This document shows positions 55,475 to 64,000 of a DNA stretch of 64,000 nucleotides, piece by piece; position 1 is the first letter of the stretch; the number at the start of each line of letters is the position of its first letter. The notes under the pieces were generated by a model. The model worked only from the letters and a program-made list of their open reading frames with translations, made no database searches and had not been told where the DNA came from. The stretch comes from Pseudoalteromonas sp. MM1 (GTDB taxonomy: Bacteria; Pseudomonadota; Gammaproteobacteria; Enterobacterales; Alteromonadaceae). The DNA lies in NCBI RefSeq assembly GCF_030296835.1, contig NZ_AP027922.1:3534001-3598000 (forward strand). Reading direction: 5' to 3'. The translations under genes were made by a program, and so were the position numbers.

Positions 55475-55557
55475 AGGTATAAGTCCAAATTTTAAAATTA
55501 CTGCAATTTTATTCTTGTCATTACACCCATGGGAAGTTGGTTTTTATTTTAAAGGCG

Positions 55558-56130
55558 CTAAGAGACCTTAGTCCACGCCATCGCCCAGCTTTTTCCCACA
55601 CCGGGTTCAAAGCTTGGGTCTTTATCATTATTGGTTCTGCAAAACCGGCTAAACGGCCATGCCTTACACTGGTATATATAGCCTGTTTTAAGCTGTAGTA
55701 CCTTAGTGCCCGCATTGTAATTTTCGCTACACTGAGGGTATACGTAATCATATTCTTGGTCATTGTATTGTATTAAGTTGTCACACTTTGCTACGCAATG
55801 AAACTCAACCTTTGCTTTATTAATACCGCTACTTTCTAGGGCAAATATTTCGTTATTTCGATAGCCAACAACCAGGCCTTGCTTAGTCATTCTACCTGCA
55901 CTTACAAGGGGGACATGCACATTTATATATTCGGCAACTAACCGTGGCCAAGCATGTGGCTCACCTTGCTCTAAAGAGGTAATTTTATAGTTAAACGATA
56001 AATCAACGAGCTCTCCTTGCATGTCTGAAAAGGTTACACTAACCACATCCCCAATGAATAATTGGGTATGATGGTTTAAGCAACCTATAGTTGACCATTT
56101 TCCACAAGCCAACGACGTATGCATAAACAC
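55558..56130 (-). CDS. Cysteine-rich protein with chitin-binding-like C-terminus
   Basis: The 190-residue protein is unassigned overall. The last 50 residues (YNAGTKVLQLKTGYIYQCKA, then WPFSRFCRT and FEPGVGKSWAMAWTKV) follow the pattern of small chitin-binding modules: YxxGxxV, Y-x-C-x-x-WP, C, then Y/F-xPG-x-G-x-x-W-xx-AW. The first 130 residues show no known domain. No clear signal peptide precedes it, which is odd for a carbohydrate-binding protein, so the N-terminus may be misplaced or lost. Isolated between a peptidase and a repeat, it could be a remnant of a larger gene. Confidence 0.6.
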   Translation of the reverse strand: MFMHTSLACGKWSTIGCLNHHTQLFIGDVVSVTFSDMQGELVDLSFNYKITSLEQGEPHAWPRLVAEYINVHVPLVSAGRMTKQGLVVGYRNNEIFALESSGINKAKVEFHCVAKCDNLIQYNDQEYDYVYPQCSENYNAGTKVLQLKTGYIYQCKAWPFSRFCRTNNDKDPSFEPGVGKSWAMAWTKVS

Positions 56131-56378
56131 AGCAACACCTTAAGAGTCACAAAATTTTATCCATAACATATGGATACACAAAAACGACACTGAGGGCAAG
56201 CGATACCGTATAAAAATTATGCAGCAGCCCCGCTATCATAGTATGCACCTTAGACCGGAAACTTTGCGTCTTAGCCTTTCGACTAATTTGCCAACAGAAA
56301 AAAGTGATTATAAAACGTGCGCAAAGCTTATTCAAACAAAAGAATGTAACCAAAATTTTTATATAAGCTTAAATGATC

Positions 56379-56644
56379 AGGGCGTGCTGTTCTTTGATGG
56401 TTGAATTTGCAGCAGTATGTTTGGCTTTTAAGCAAGGCAGAGCCTATGAAGTGTGGTTACTCCCCATAAATAGGCGATAACGCAGCATAAATGCCAAACA
56501 TGCGCTGCCCTTCGGGTTCTGCCTAGGGATGATAAACTCTTTGTTACTCGATTTTTACTTAGCCCACTAGGTTACAAACCTCGCGCCGCGATTTAATCGC
56601 CCCTAGATTGAACAAATTTCAATCCGCAAAGATCAGCACGCCCT
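56379..56644. repeat. MITE-like element with about 31-bp imperfect inverted ends
   Basis: The left end starts AGGGCGTGCTG, then TCTTTG and TTGAATTTG (56379-56410). The right end (56613-56644) read on the other strand is AGGGCGTGCTG, TCTTTG, ATTGAAATTTG. About 25 of 31 positions agree with one indel. The 266-bp interior has no reading frame of note. This is the form of a non-autonomous element or dispersed intergenic repeat. Confidence 0.6.
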
Positions 56645-56679
56645 AAAAAGCCAACTCGCTAGAGTTGGCTTTAAGTAGT

Positions 56680-59600
56680 TTAAGATGTTTGATTTATAGG
56701 TGTTTTTCGCCTAAAAATTTTTCGAAAAACCGTTTTAAACACGTTACCAATATCGCCTAAAATTATGTATAAACACGGCACCAATATAAGGGTAATTAGT
56801 GTTGCAAACATAACGGCAAAGCCTAGCGCTACTGCCATAGGGATTACAAACTTAGCTTGTAAGCTGGTTTCAAACATAATAGGCAGTACCCCTGCAAAGG
56901 TGGTAATTGAGGTTAGTAATATTGCCCTAAAGCGCGCACAACCAGCCTCTATCACCGCGTTTTTAACGCTTACACCTTCTCGGCGTACTTGGTTTACGTA
57001 ATCGGTCATTACCAGCGAGTCGTTTATAACTACGCCGGCCGCGGCGATTAAACCAAAACCCGACATTAAGCTAATGTCTAAATCAAACCAAAAGTGACCC
57101 CAAATAGCCCCCGTTAAACTAAACGGAATAACCGACATAACAATAAGTGGCTGGGCGTAACTTTTAAGTGGTACAGCAAGCAATATATAAACTAAAATCA
57201 TGCCACCTACAAAAAACAGCAGCTGCTCATTAGCTTGTGCTTGTTGCTCTTCTATTGCGCCACCAAGTTCTGATTTAACACTTGGGTATTCCTCTTTAAG
57301 TTGTGGTAATAAGTTTTCTTTTACTTGCGAAACAACTTCGCCAGGCTCTATAACTTCTTCATCAATACTGCCGTATACATAAACCGTACGATAACCACCC
57401 TCACGGCGAATATAACTAATACCCGGCGTTTCGGTTAGCTCAACTACATCACCTAAAAGCACTTCACGCCCTTGCGGTGTGGTTACCACTGTGTGTTTTA
57501 GCGATGAAAACGCTTCGCGAGTCAGTTTAGGGTAACGTACCATTACTCTTACTTCTTCGCCGTTACGTATTACACGCTGCGCTTCGCCACCATAAAAACT
57601 GGCTCCCACTTGGTTTGCAATGTTAGCAAGGTCGAGTCCTAAATCGTAAGCCACAGGTTTTAAGCTCATTTGCACCTCTTTACTAGCAGGGTCAATGGTA
57701 GAGCTTATATCAAACAAGCCTTTTTGTTGCTGCAATAGCTGAATAAAACGACGCCCGGCAGCGTTAAGTGTTTCTATGTCTGATCCAAATAATAAGTAGC
57801 CAAACTCACCTTCTCCGGTGCCGCCACCGCCGCCAACATCATCTTCAATAGTGAGTGATTTAATACCAGCAATGGTTGGCATGGCTTCTCGCCAGCGGCG
57901 CGAAAGCTCAAACGCGTTATAAGGGCGTAAGTCTTCATCAACCAACGGCGCAAGTAACTGAGACTCGGTTCTGCCTTGGTTAAATACCAGTACATCACGA
58001 ATTATTTTTTGGCCAAATTCACGCTCTGTTTCTTCATCAACTCTTAACACCATGGCTTCTACTTCACGAATAGCTGCAATAGTTTGTAAATCAGACACAT
58101 TGTCGTTCATTTCTATATGAATTTGCGGAAAATCATGTGGCACTTTTGGAGTAGGTACAGTGCGTACTTTATTTGATGTGATCAGCGCAATACTTATAAA
58201 AAACATAGCAATAAAGCCAAACAATACTGTCCAGCGCCAGTCTACACAACGCGATATAAAACGCTTATAAGGGCCATTTACAAAACCAAAAAAGCGCGTA
58301 TTAAACCTATCGCGCCAGCCACCTTTTTTAATAGGTGAAAAGTGCGTGTGGGCAATATGCGCCGGTAAAATAAGTTTTGACTCAACTAAGCTAAATACTA
58401 AACACAGTATTACTACTACAGCAATCGCGTAAAAAAAGGCACTTTCTGGCCCACTCGATAGTGTAAATGGGGCAAACACTGCAATAGTTGTTAATACACC
58501 AAATGTAGCAGGGGTTGCTACACGGTTTGCACCACGGACAACATTCTCAACTCCGCCTCCGCTTTTTTCTACCTCAGTATAAGCGGCTTCTCCTATTACT
58601 ATGGCGTCATCAACCACAATCCCGAGCACCATAATAAATGCAAACAACGAAATTATATTAATGCTTATACCAAATAACGGCATTAGCATCATTGCCCCTA
58701 AAAAGCACACCGGTAAGCCAATCATTACCCAAAGCGCTAATTTAAAGCGCAAGAATAACGAAAGCATAATAGCGACTAATATTGCCCCTTGAAACAAGTT
58801 AGCTTTCATCATATCAAGGCGCGCATTTAGGTAGTACGTCATGTCCATTAATGGCTCTAACCTAACACCCGGTGGTAGCTGGGTATTCTTTTGCTCAATA
58901 AAGGCTTTAACCGACTCAGCAACCGGAATCATGTTTTGATCTTGCGTAGCCTTTACCGACATATACACTGCGTTTTCGCCATTAAACTTAAAATAGCGCT
59001 CGCCTTCAGTAAATTGGTCCTTAATAACGGCAATGTCTTGAAGCAACACTTTAGCGCCGTATTCACCTATTTTTACCGGAATTTGTCTAAACTCATCACC
59101 AGAGTAATACTGGTTTTCAACCCGAACAGAAATAACCCCCGCATCGGTTGTTAATTGCCCCGCCGAAAAATTAGCAGAGTAATTACGCACAGCGTTCATT
59201 ACATCGCTCAGGGTTAAATTATATTGGCGCAACGTATCTGGGTCGATTTCGATGGCAATTTCATCAAGCGGCACATCGTTTTCTACCAACGACACGTTTG
59301 ATAGCTGTAATAGCTCATCTTCAATTTGATTGGCAATGGGTTTGAGTTCTGTCAGCGGCAAATCGGCAACTAAGGTCATCCCTATAACGTCTTGCCTAAA
59401 CTCAATCTGACTTATGGTGACCGGTTCCATACCCGCAGGAAAGGTTGCAATACCATCAACACGCAGCTTTACCTTATCAAGTACATCGGTAAGCTCTGCA
59501 TCGGTGTTAATTTCAAGGCTTGCTCTACCGCCATTTCTAAAGGCGCGGTACACGCCCTTTTTAATTTCGGTCACATCCTTTAGTGATTCTTCAATTTTTA

Positions 59601-59820
59601 TAAGAATGCTTTCTTCAATTTCTTGTGGTGAGGCACCGGGGTAATTTGCCTCAACATTAATGTAGTTAATTTCTACATTAGGAAACATTTGGCGCTGAAT
59701 GGTAAGGTAGCTAATAATCCCCATAATGATGATAAAAACCATCATTAAGTTTGCTGCAACAGAGTTGTTAGCAAAGTAAGCTATTAACCCTGTTTGTTTT
59801 TTTTCAATTGATTCACTCAT
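56680..59820 (-). CDS. RND-family efflux transporter, inner-membrane permease
   Basis: The 1046-residue permease has 12 membrane helices in the AcrB pattern, two large periplasmic loops and typical segments: GIISYLTIQRQMFPNVEINYINVEANYPGASPQEIE near the N-terminus (read in two parts), MVLGIVVDDAIVIGEAAYTEVE with the proton-relay aspartates in TM4, and ASVVINDSLVMTDYVN-like AAAGVVINDSLVM in TM10. It exports toxic compounds using the proton gradient. Its sequence is nearer the heavy-duty HAE1-like group of marine bacteria than to AcrB itself. The adaptor gene lies 11 bp upstream; no outer-membrane TolC-like gene is nearby. Confidence 0.93.
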   Translation of the reverse strand: MSESIEKKQTGLIAYFANNSVAANLMMVFIIIMGIISYLTIQRQMFPNVEINYINVEANYPGASPQEIEESILIKIEESLKDVTEIKKGVYRAFRNGGRASLEINTDAELTDVLDKVKLRVDGIATFPAGMEPVTISQIEFRQDVIGMTLVADLPLTELKPIANQIEDELLQLSNVSLVENDVPLDEIAIEIDPDTLRQYNLTLSDVMNAVRNYSANFSAGQLTTDAGVISVRVENQYYSGDEFRQIPVKIGEYGAKVLLQDIAVIKDQFTEGERYFKFNGENAVYMSVKATQDQNMIPVAESVKAFIEQKNTQLPPGVRLEPLMDMTYYLNARLDMMKANLFQGAILVAIMLSLFLRFKLALWVMIGLPVCFLGAMMLMPLFGISINIISLFAFIMVLGIVVDDAIVIGEAAYTEVEKSGGGVENVVRGANRVATPATFGVLTTIAVFAPFTLSSGPESAFFYAIAVVVILCLVFSLVESKLILPAHIAHTHFSPIKKGGWRDRFNTRFFGFVNGPYKRFISRCVDWRWTVLFGFIAMFFISIALITSNKVRTVPTPKVPHDFPQIHIEMNDNVSDLQTIAAIREVEAMVLRVDEETEREFGQKIIRDVLVFNQGRTESQLLAPLVDEDLRPYNAFELSRRWREAMPTIAGIKSLTIEDDVGGGGGTGEGEFGYLLFGSDIETLNAAGRRFIQLLQQQKGLFDISSTIDPASKEVQMSLKPVAYDLGLDLANIANQVGASFYGGEAQRVIRNGEEVRVMVRYPKLTREAFSSLKHTVVTTPQGREVLLGDVVELTETPGISYIRREGGYRTVYVYGSIDEEVIEPGEVVSQVKENLLPQLKEEYPSVKSELGGAIEEQQAQANEQLLFFVGGMILVYILLAVPLKSYAQPLIVMSVIPFSLTGAIWGHFWFDLDISLMSGFGLIAAAGVVINDSLVMTDYVNQVRREGVSVKNAVIEAGCARFRAILLTSITTFAGVLPIMFETSLQAKFVIPMAVALGFAVMFATLITLILVPCLYIILGDIGNVFKTVFRKIFRRKTPINQTS

Positions 59821-59831
59821 TAATTTACACC

Positions 59832-61016
59832 TTACAACTGTTGCGCATCAGCGCTACTTTCGGTGTTTGTATTAGCGTTACTCGGCTCGCCCATGCCAGC
59901 CACTTTAACTTGCATGCCCTTTTGTGGGTACTCTGGTAACGTGGTAACCAACTTATCATCGGCGTTCAGCCCGCTGCTAATATAAAAGTACTCGCCTTCT
60001 TCTCTCACTACGGTTACTTTGCGCGGCTCAAGCTCTTGGTTTTCGTTAACTATCCACACTGTTTGGTTATTAACTAATGATTGCGGTAAACGGTAAATAT
60101 TATTAAGCATAGCGCCTGCAAAATTAACCTGTACGTAGCTGCCAAATTTAATTGCCGGTTGCTGTGTTTTTAAGCCGTATGGGTCTTCAATACGTACCAC
60201 TAAGCTGCTCATGCGCGTCGCGTTATCTACAATACCTAGGTCACGGTCAATCACGCCTTCACGTGTAAAACTGTTTAACCCTTTTTGAATAATAGTGGCC
60301 TTAATGCCCTTAATTCGCTCCGGTAAAAATACGCTATCAAAACCAGCAATAGGAATAATAACCTCTGCTGTTTCTATATTATTTAAATCAGCCACTTGTG
60401 CACCCATAGCCACAAACTGGCCAACGCCTACATTACGGCTCACTACTAACGCATCGTATGGGGCTTTTATATCGCAGTTTTCTAAATCGCGTTGTGCTCT
60501 TTTTAATGCGGCTTGCGCCGACTTAACCGCTGCTTGGGCGCTTAACACCTGCGGTTTACGTAAAAATAAGTCTGTACGTGCTTTATTCGGAAAACGCTTT
60601 GCTTCGTCTTCGGCTACTTTTGCCTGCGCTTGCTCTTCAATTAAAGCAGCTTTGGCACGCGCTAAATCGGCTTCGGCAACTAAAACGGCTGCTTCGTAGT
60701 TATCTTTTTCAATACTAATCAGTGTATCGCCACGAGAAACCACGCCACCGGCTACAAAGCTAGGATGCCAGCTAACCACTTCGCCCGACACCTGCGCCGC
60801 CAACTGTGTGTTTTCTAATGGTTTTATTTCGCCGTAGCTGTTTATTATTACTTGGTGATTATTAGCTTCTACAGGCTCAACTTGCACGGTGGGTCGTGTA
60901 TCTACTGCTGTTTTATTTTGATCTTCTTGTGCAATAGCGTTTATTCCCATAAAGCCCACTACACCAATGGCTAATGCTACAAATGGGAACACCCATCTCA
61001 GTGAATTTGATTGCAT
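59832..61016 (-). CDS. RND efflux periplasmic adaptor subunit
   Basis: The 394-residue membrane-fusion protein has one N-terminal hydrophobic anchor (about 8-28), then the lipoyl/coiled-coil arrangement: NTQLAAQVSGEVVSWHPSFV, an alpha-hairpin rich in Ala (AEADLARAKAALIEEQAQAK) and DIKAPYDALVVSRNVGVGQFV. A beta-barrel region completes it (LVVRIEDPYGL). It links the permease to an outer-membrane channel. It precedes the permease on the same transcript (11 bp). The C-terminus is a disordered Asn/Thr-rich tail. Confidence 0.93.
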   Translation of the reverse strand: MQSNSLRWVFPFVALAIGVVGFMGINAIAQEDQNKTAVDTRPTVQVEPVEANNHQVIINSYGEIKPLENTQLAAQVSGEVVSWHPSFVAGGVVSRGDTLISIEKDNYEAAVLVAEADLARAKAALIEEQAQAKVAEDEAKRFPNKARTDLFLRKPQVLSAQAAVKSAQAALKRAQRDLENCDIKAPYDALVVSRNVGVGQFVAMGAQVADLNNIETAEVIIPIAGFDSVFLPERIKGIKATIIQKGLNSFTREGVIDRDLGIVDNATRMSSLVVRIEDPYGLKTQQPAIKFGSYVQVNFAGAMLNNIYRLPQSLVNNQTVWIVNENQELEPRKVTVVREEGEYFYISSGLNADDKLVTTLPEYPQKGMQVKVAGMGEPSNANTNTESSADAQQL

Positions 61017-61306
61017 ATCCTAATTACCTCATATTTCTACTAACACTATAATAACAGAGCGCAATAAAACATTAACCTGACATTTGTAAGCAACTGTTAC
61101 AAATCAAATTGGGCACTGAATTTAGCTGTGTACCCGTTAACAAACACCTGCTACTCATCGCATTTATTATATTTTGTTACAAACTTTTACTATTTAAAAT
61201 CAACAAATTACAAGTTTAGGCTATTATTTCATCGAGAACATGTGCGAACAGTTTTTAATTTACGTACAGTCACCCTTAATAAATAACAGCGAAAAAGATT
61301 ATTACA
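61017..61306. other. Divergent promoter region of the efflux operon and the metalloprotease
   Basis: About 290 bp, AT-rich, with no gene. No regulator gene of the TetR or MarR type adjoins, and no operator could be recognised. Confidence 0.45.
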
Positions 61307-63817
61307 ATGAAATTAACAACCCTTGCGCTAACACTGAGTATAGCGCTAAGCGGCCACGCAGTGGCTGATGATAAAAAAGAAGACAAAAAAGTAAAAACCC
61401 TGAGCGAAATGGTCGAAGGGCAAACCGAATTTTCAGGTATTTTTAATTTATACCAAGACCAAAAAACCGGTGAGCACTTAATGGTGATCACCGAATCGCA
61501 GCTTAATACCCCTTTTGTATACTTTGCCCATACAGTCGACGGTGTCACTGATGCTGGGCATTATCGCGGTGCCTATAGAGAAACTAAGCTTATTGAGTTT
61601 AGAAAATACTTTGACCGCATTGATATAGTAAGCAAAACACCTCGCTATAAATTTGATCAAAACAGTGCCATTGCCAAAGCAAGCAATGCCAATATTAGTG
61701 AAGCCGTTTTAGCCAGTATTAAAATAGAAAAAGAAGAAGAAGGTAAAATAGCCTTTAAGGTTAACAAGCTATTTTTAAGTGAGGCGCTACACAAGGTATC
61801 GCCAACACCAAACCCAGCCGATAAAAACGCTAAAAAACGCTTTAAAGTAGGTAAATTAAATACTAAAAAGTCGCGCATTGTTAAGCAGCGCCCCTACCCA
61901 AACAACTTAGATATAGTCGTTGATTACGTATTTAGTAATGCCAGTCCCACCGTGCGTGGTACAAGTGCCGTAAGCGACCCGCGCAATGTCTCTGTAAAGG
62001 TGCAGCACTCTTTTGTTGCATTACCAAAAAACGACTATAAACCACGTAAAGATGACGCGCGCATAGGCTATTTCACTAATCAATTTGATCTAATGACCTC
62101 GACCGACTGGGCGCCCTATGAGGATGTTATTAAGCGCTGGGATCTACAAAAGAAAAACCCCAATGCTGAACTTTCTGAGCCAGTAAAACCAATTACCTGG
62201 TGGATAGAAAACACCACTCCGGTAGAGTGGCGCGACACGATTCGCGATGCCGTACTTACCTGGAATAGCGCTTTTGAAAAAGCCGGTTTTAAAAACGCAC
62301 TAGAAGTTAAAATACAGCCCGACGATGCAACGTGGGATGCTGGCGATATTAACTACAACGTACTACGTTGGACATCATCGCCAAAACCGCCCTTTGGTGG
62401 CTACGGGCCGGCTCTTGCTAACCCGTTAACAGGCGAAATACTTGGCTCAGACATTATGCTTGAGTTTGTGTTTATGAAAAACCGCTGGATTTACGATACG
62501 CTTTACACACAAGGCACTATGAGCCACGGCGAACACTTACATACAAGTAGCGATTTAAATTGCTCACTAGGTCATGAAATTCAACAAAATCTATTACTTG
62601 CTAAAGGCTTAGCAACAGGTGCCTCGATTGATGACAATGAAATGATTCGCCAAGGTTTAACTCAGCTAATTCTTCATGAAGTAGGCCACACACTAGGCTT
62701 AAACCACAATATGAAATCGTCTATTTTGTGGGATGAAAAAGAGGTTCATGATAAAGCTAAAACCCAAGGCATAGTCACAGGCTCAGTGATGGATTATGCA
62801 CCCGCTAACATCGCGCCAATAGGTGTGCAGCAAGGTGATATTTTTCAAACTAAGCCAGGCCCTTACGATGATTGGGCTATTAACTACGGTTACAGCACAG
62901 CCCTTAAAGATGAAGCCGCAGAGCGCGCACGTCTTGATAAAATACTTGCCCGCTCGAGCGAACACGCGCTTGCCTTTGGTAACGATGCCGACGACATGCG
63001 CGCGCCAGGTCGCCATATAGACCCACGCGTAATGATAGGCGATTTATCATCAAACCCAGCAGCCTATGGTGCCGATCGCATGGCGCTCATTAATAAGTTA
63101 TTTACTGAGTTAAAAGATAAAGCCACAGTAAGAGGTGAGTCTTACCAACAGCTAGTTACCTCGGCAAATAGTTTATTTGGCCAGTACCGCTCACAAGCAG
63201 GCATTGTTTCTCGCCAAATTGGGGGCGTGTATGTTGAACGCGCCGTAGTCGGCGATACAAACGCCGAAAAACCCTTTACACCTGTGCCACTTGAGCGCCA
63301 AACACAAGCCATGGAAATACTTGCTAAATATGTATTTGCGCCAGACGTACTCACTAGTATGCAACCACTGTATAACTATTTACAGCAACAGCGCCGTGGC
63401 TTTAACCATTATGGTAAAAATGAAGACCCGAAAGCGCACAAAATGATTTTAGGCATGCAAAAAACAGTACTTGCGCAATTGCTGCACCCGGCTGTTATGC
63501 TGCGTATTTCAGATACCGCACTGTACGGTAATGAATATAGCTTAACGCAATTTATGGACGACCTAACTGCCAGTATTTTTGTTGATAGCAAAGAGAGCAC
63601 GTCTATTAGCCATAATCTACAAATAGAGTATGTAAATCAGCTTATTGCTATTGCAGGCCTGGGCAAAGCTAGTAAGCACGACAATTTGGCAAAAACTGCC
63701 GCGCTCTATCAGCTAACACAAATAGCTGATACAAGCGTAGGATGGGGAGCCGATACAGCAACTAAAGCGCATAAAAAGTATATTGATCACTTAATTGCTA
63801 AAGCGTTAGAAGCTTAA
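61307..63817 (+). CDS. Large secreted zinc metalloprotease (DUF5117/DUF4953 family)
   Basis: The 836-residue protein has a signal peptide (to about SGHAVA, residue 21). An N-terminal DUF5117-like region follows (about 70-250; RKYFDRIDIVSKTPRYKF), then the zincin domain with the extended zinc motif HEVGHTLGLNHN at about residues 457-468. A GSVMDYAPANI segment after it corresponds to the Met-turn. Length and order match large bacterial metalloproteases related to M84/M10-like zincins with C-terminal DUF4953. Its substrate is unknown. It is divergent from the efflux operon and ends in a hairpin. Confidence 0.9.
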   Translation: MKLTTLALTLSIALSGHAVADDKKEDKKVKTLSEMVEGQTEFSGIFNLYQDQKTGEHLMVITESQLNTPFVYFAHTVDGVTDAGHYRGAYRETKLIEFRKYFDRIDIVSKTPRYKFDQNSAIAKASNANISEAVLASIKIEKEEEGKIAFKVNKLFLSEALHKVSPTPNPADKNAKKRFKVGKLNTKKSRIVKQRPYPNNLDIVVDYVFSNASPTVRGTSAVSDPRNVSVKVQHSFVALPKNDYKPRKDDARIGYFTNQFDLMTSTDWAPYEDVIKRWDLQKKNPNAELSEPVKPITWWIENTTPVEWRDTIRDAVLTWNSAFEKAGFKNALEVKIQPDDATWDAGDINYNVLRWTSSPKPPFGGYGPALANPLTGEILGSDIMLEFVFMKNRWIYDTLYTQGTMSHGEHLHTSSDLNCSLGHEIQQNLLLAKGLATGASIDDNEMIRQGLTQLILHEVGHTLGLNHNMKSSILWDEKEVHDKAKTQGIVTGSVMDYAPANIAPIGVQQGDIFQTKPGPYDDWAINYGYSTALKDEAAERARLDKILARSSEHALAFGNDADDMRAPGRHIDPRVMIGDLSSNPAAYGADRMALINKLFTELKDKATVRGESYQQLVTSANSLFGQYRSQAGIVSRQIGGVYVERAVVGDTNAEKPFTPVPLERQTQAMEILAKYVFAPDVLTSMQPLYNYLQQQRRGFNHYGKNEDPKAHKMILGMQKTVLAQLLHPAVMLRISDTALYGNEYSLTQFMDDLTASIFVDSKESTSISHNLQIEYVNQLIAIAGLGKASKHDNLAKTAALYQLTQIADTSVGWGADTATKAHKKYIDHLIAKALEA

Positions 63818-63829
63818 TTAACTAAATCA

Positions 63830-63855
63830 AACAGGCCACGTAATACGTGGCCTTC
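63830..63855. terminator. Bidirectional terminator at the right end
   Basis: GGCCACGT-aat-ACGTGGCC is a perfect eight-base-pair stem between the convergent metalloprotease and PhzF-like genes. Confidence 0.78.
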
Positions 63856-63866
63856 TTAATGCTTAT

Positions 63867-64000
63867 TTATAAATAAATTGTGCCTTTTAAATACCGCACA
63901 GCGTTACCGGTTAACGTGACTGTATCCTCGCCTACTTCACATTGTATAAAACCACCACGGCTTGAAGCCTGATACGCGTTTAATTTATTTTTACCTAATT
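63867..64000 (-). CDS. PhzF-family isomerase, C-terminal end (cut by window edge)
   Basis: The last 44 codons of a leftward gene read AYQASSRGGFIQCEV, then VTLTGNAVRYLKGTIYL and a stop at 63869-63867. The Q-S-RGG motif and the terminal GxAVxxxxGxIxL pattern are those of the PhzF/YddE phenazine-biosynthesis-like isomerases, which are widespread and mostly of unknown substrate. The catalytic glutamate lies outside the window. Confidence 0.75.
   Translation of the reverse strand, partial: LGKNKLNAYQASSRGGFIQCEVGEDTVTLTGNAVRYLKGTIYL

Noticed and set aside
55521..55763. Leftward 80-codon frame overlapping the CBM-like gene
   Set aside because: It lies in another frame of 55558-56130 and has no family-like pattern; the longer frame has coherent Cys/Trp spacing and was kept.
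56147..56353. Leftward 68-codon frame upstream of the CBM-like gene
   Set aside because: It has hydrophobic patches but no ribosome-binding site and is not in phase with a secretion signal for the next gene. It was considered as a lost N-terminus but cannot be supported.

Overview
The window looks like a chromosome segment of a marine gammaproteobacterium of the Alteromonadales, most likely Pseudoalteromonas. This is judged from gene content (ExeM-type nuclease, DUF885 peptidase, stand-alone EF-G2, TonB receptors), codon use and moderate-low GC; no 16S gene or tRNA was seen to confirm it. About 44 kb is ordinary chromosome and about 20 kb (26.3-46.4 kb) is a genomic island.

Left chromosomal arm (1-26314). 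A divergent methionine-salvage pair, mtnA (cut by the edge) and mtnK, is separated by a MetJ-like operator. Then come an FMN-binding glutamate-synthase-like enzyme, a DUF885 lipoprotein peptidase and a degenerate GGDEF protein. A long rightward cluster follows: ubiE-ubiJ-ubiB (ubiquinone), tatA-tatB-tatC (twin-arginine export), a small secreted protein, tatD, a membrane diguanylate cyclase and hemB. Next are a secreted ExeM/NucH nuclease with a GlyGly-CTERM-like tail, opgG-opgH (osmoregulated glucans), a second-type EF-G, an 800-bp gap that appears to encode a Fur-controlled RyhB-like small RNA, and the GTPase gene ylqF.

Island (about 26297-46351). It is inserted inside codons 7-12 of ylqF. 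A 16-bp direct repeat marks both ends, and the displaced original ylqF start survives at the right end. The island supplies a replacement start for ylqF. It carries a P4-type integrase, AlpA, a RadC-like protein, DUF2787, a small tyrosine recombinase and a YfjJ/Gp2-like protein, the kind of backbone found in CP4-type cryptic elements, plus a decayed traI relaxase fragment. Its cargo is defence. One leftward operon is a type IC restriction system in prr-locus order: hsdM, hsdS with three TAEL repeats, a PrrC-like anticodon nuclease with its R/E/H triad intact, rhuM and hsdR. This operon runs on into an uncharacterised pair, an HTH-GHKL ATPase and a STAS-like (DUF4325)-HTH protein. After a terminator comes a CBASS operon of type II-short form: a small basic protein, a YdjM-like membrane protein, Cap5 (HNH-SAVED), a CD-NTase and an E2-like protein.

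Right chromosomal arm (46.4-64 kb). It holds yaeQ, a lipase-like hydrolase, a small membrane protein, dps, a large TonB-dependent receptor divergent from a LytTR regulator, an S9 oligopeptidase, an orphan with a chitin-binding-like tail, a MITE-like repeat, an RND efflux pump with its adaptor, a large secreted zinc metalloprotease and the end of a phzF-like gene.

The most promising new biology is the HTH-GHKL/STAS pair lodged between two known defence systems, the two accessory genes at the head of the CBASS operon, and the RyhB-like RNA.
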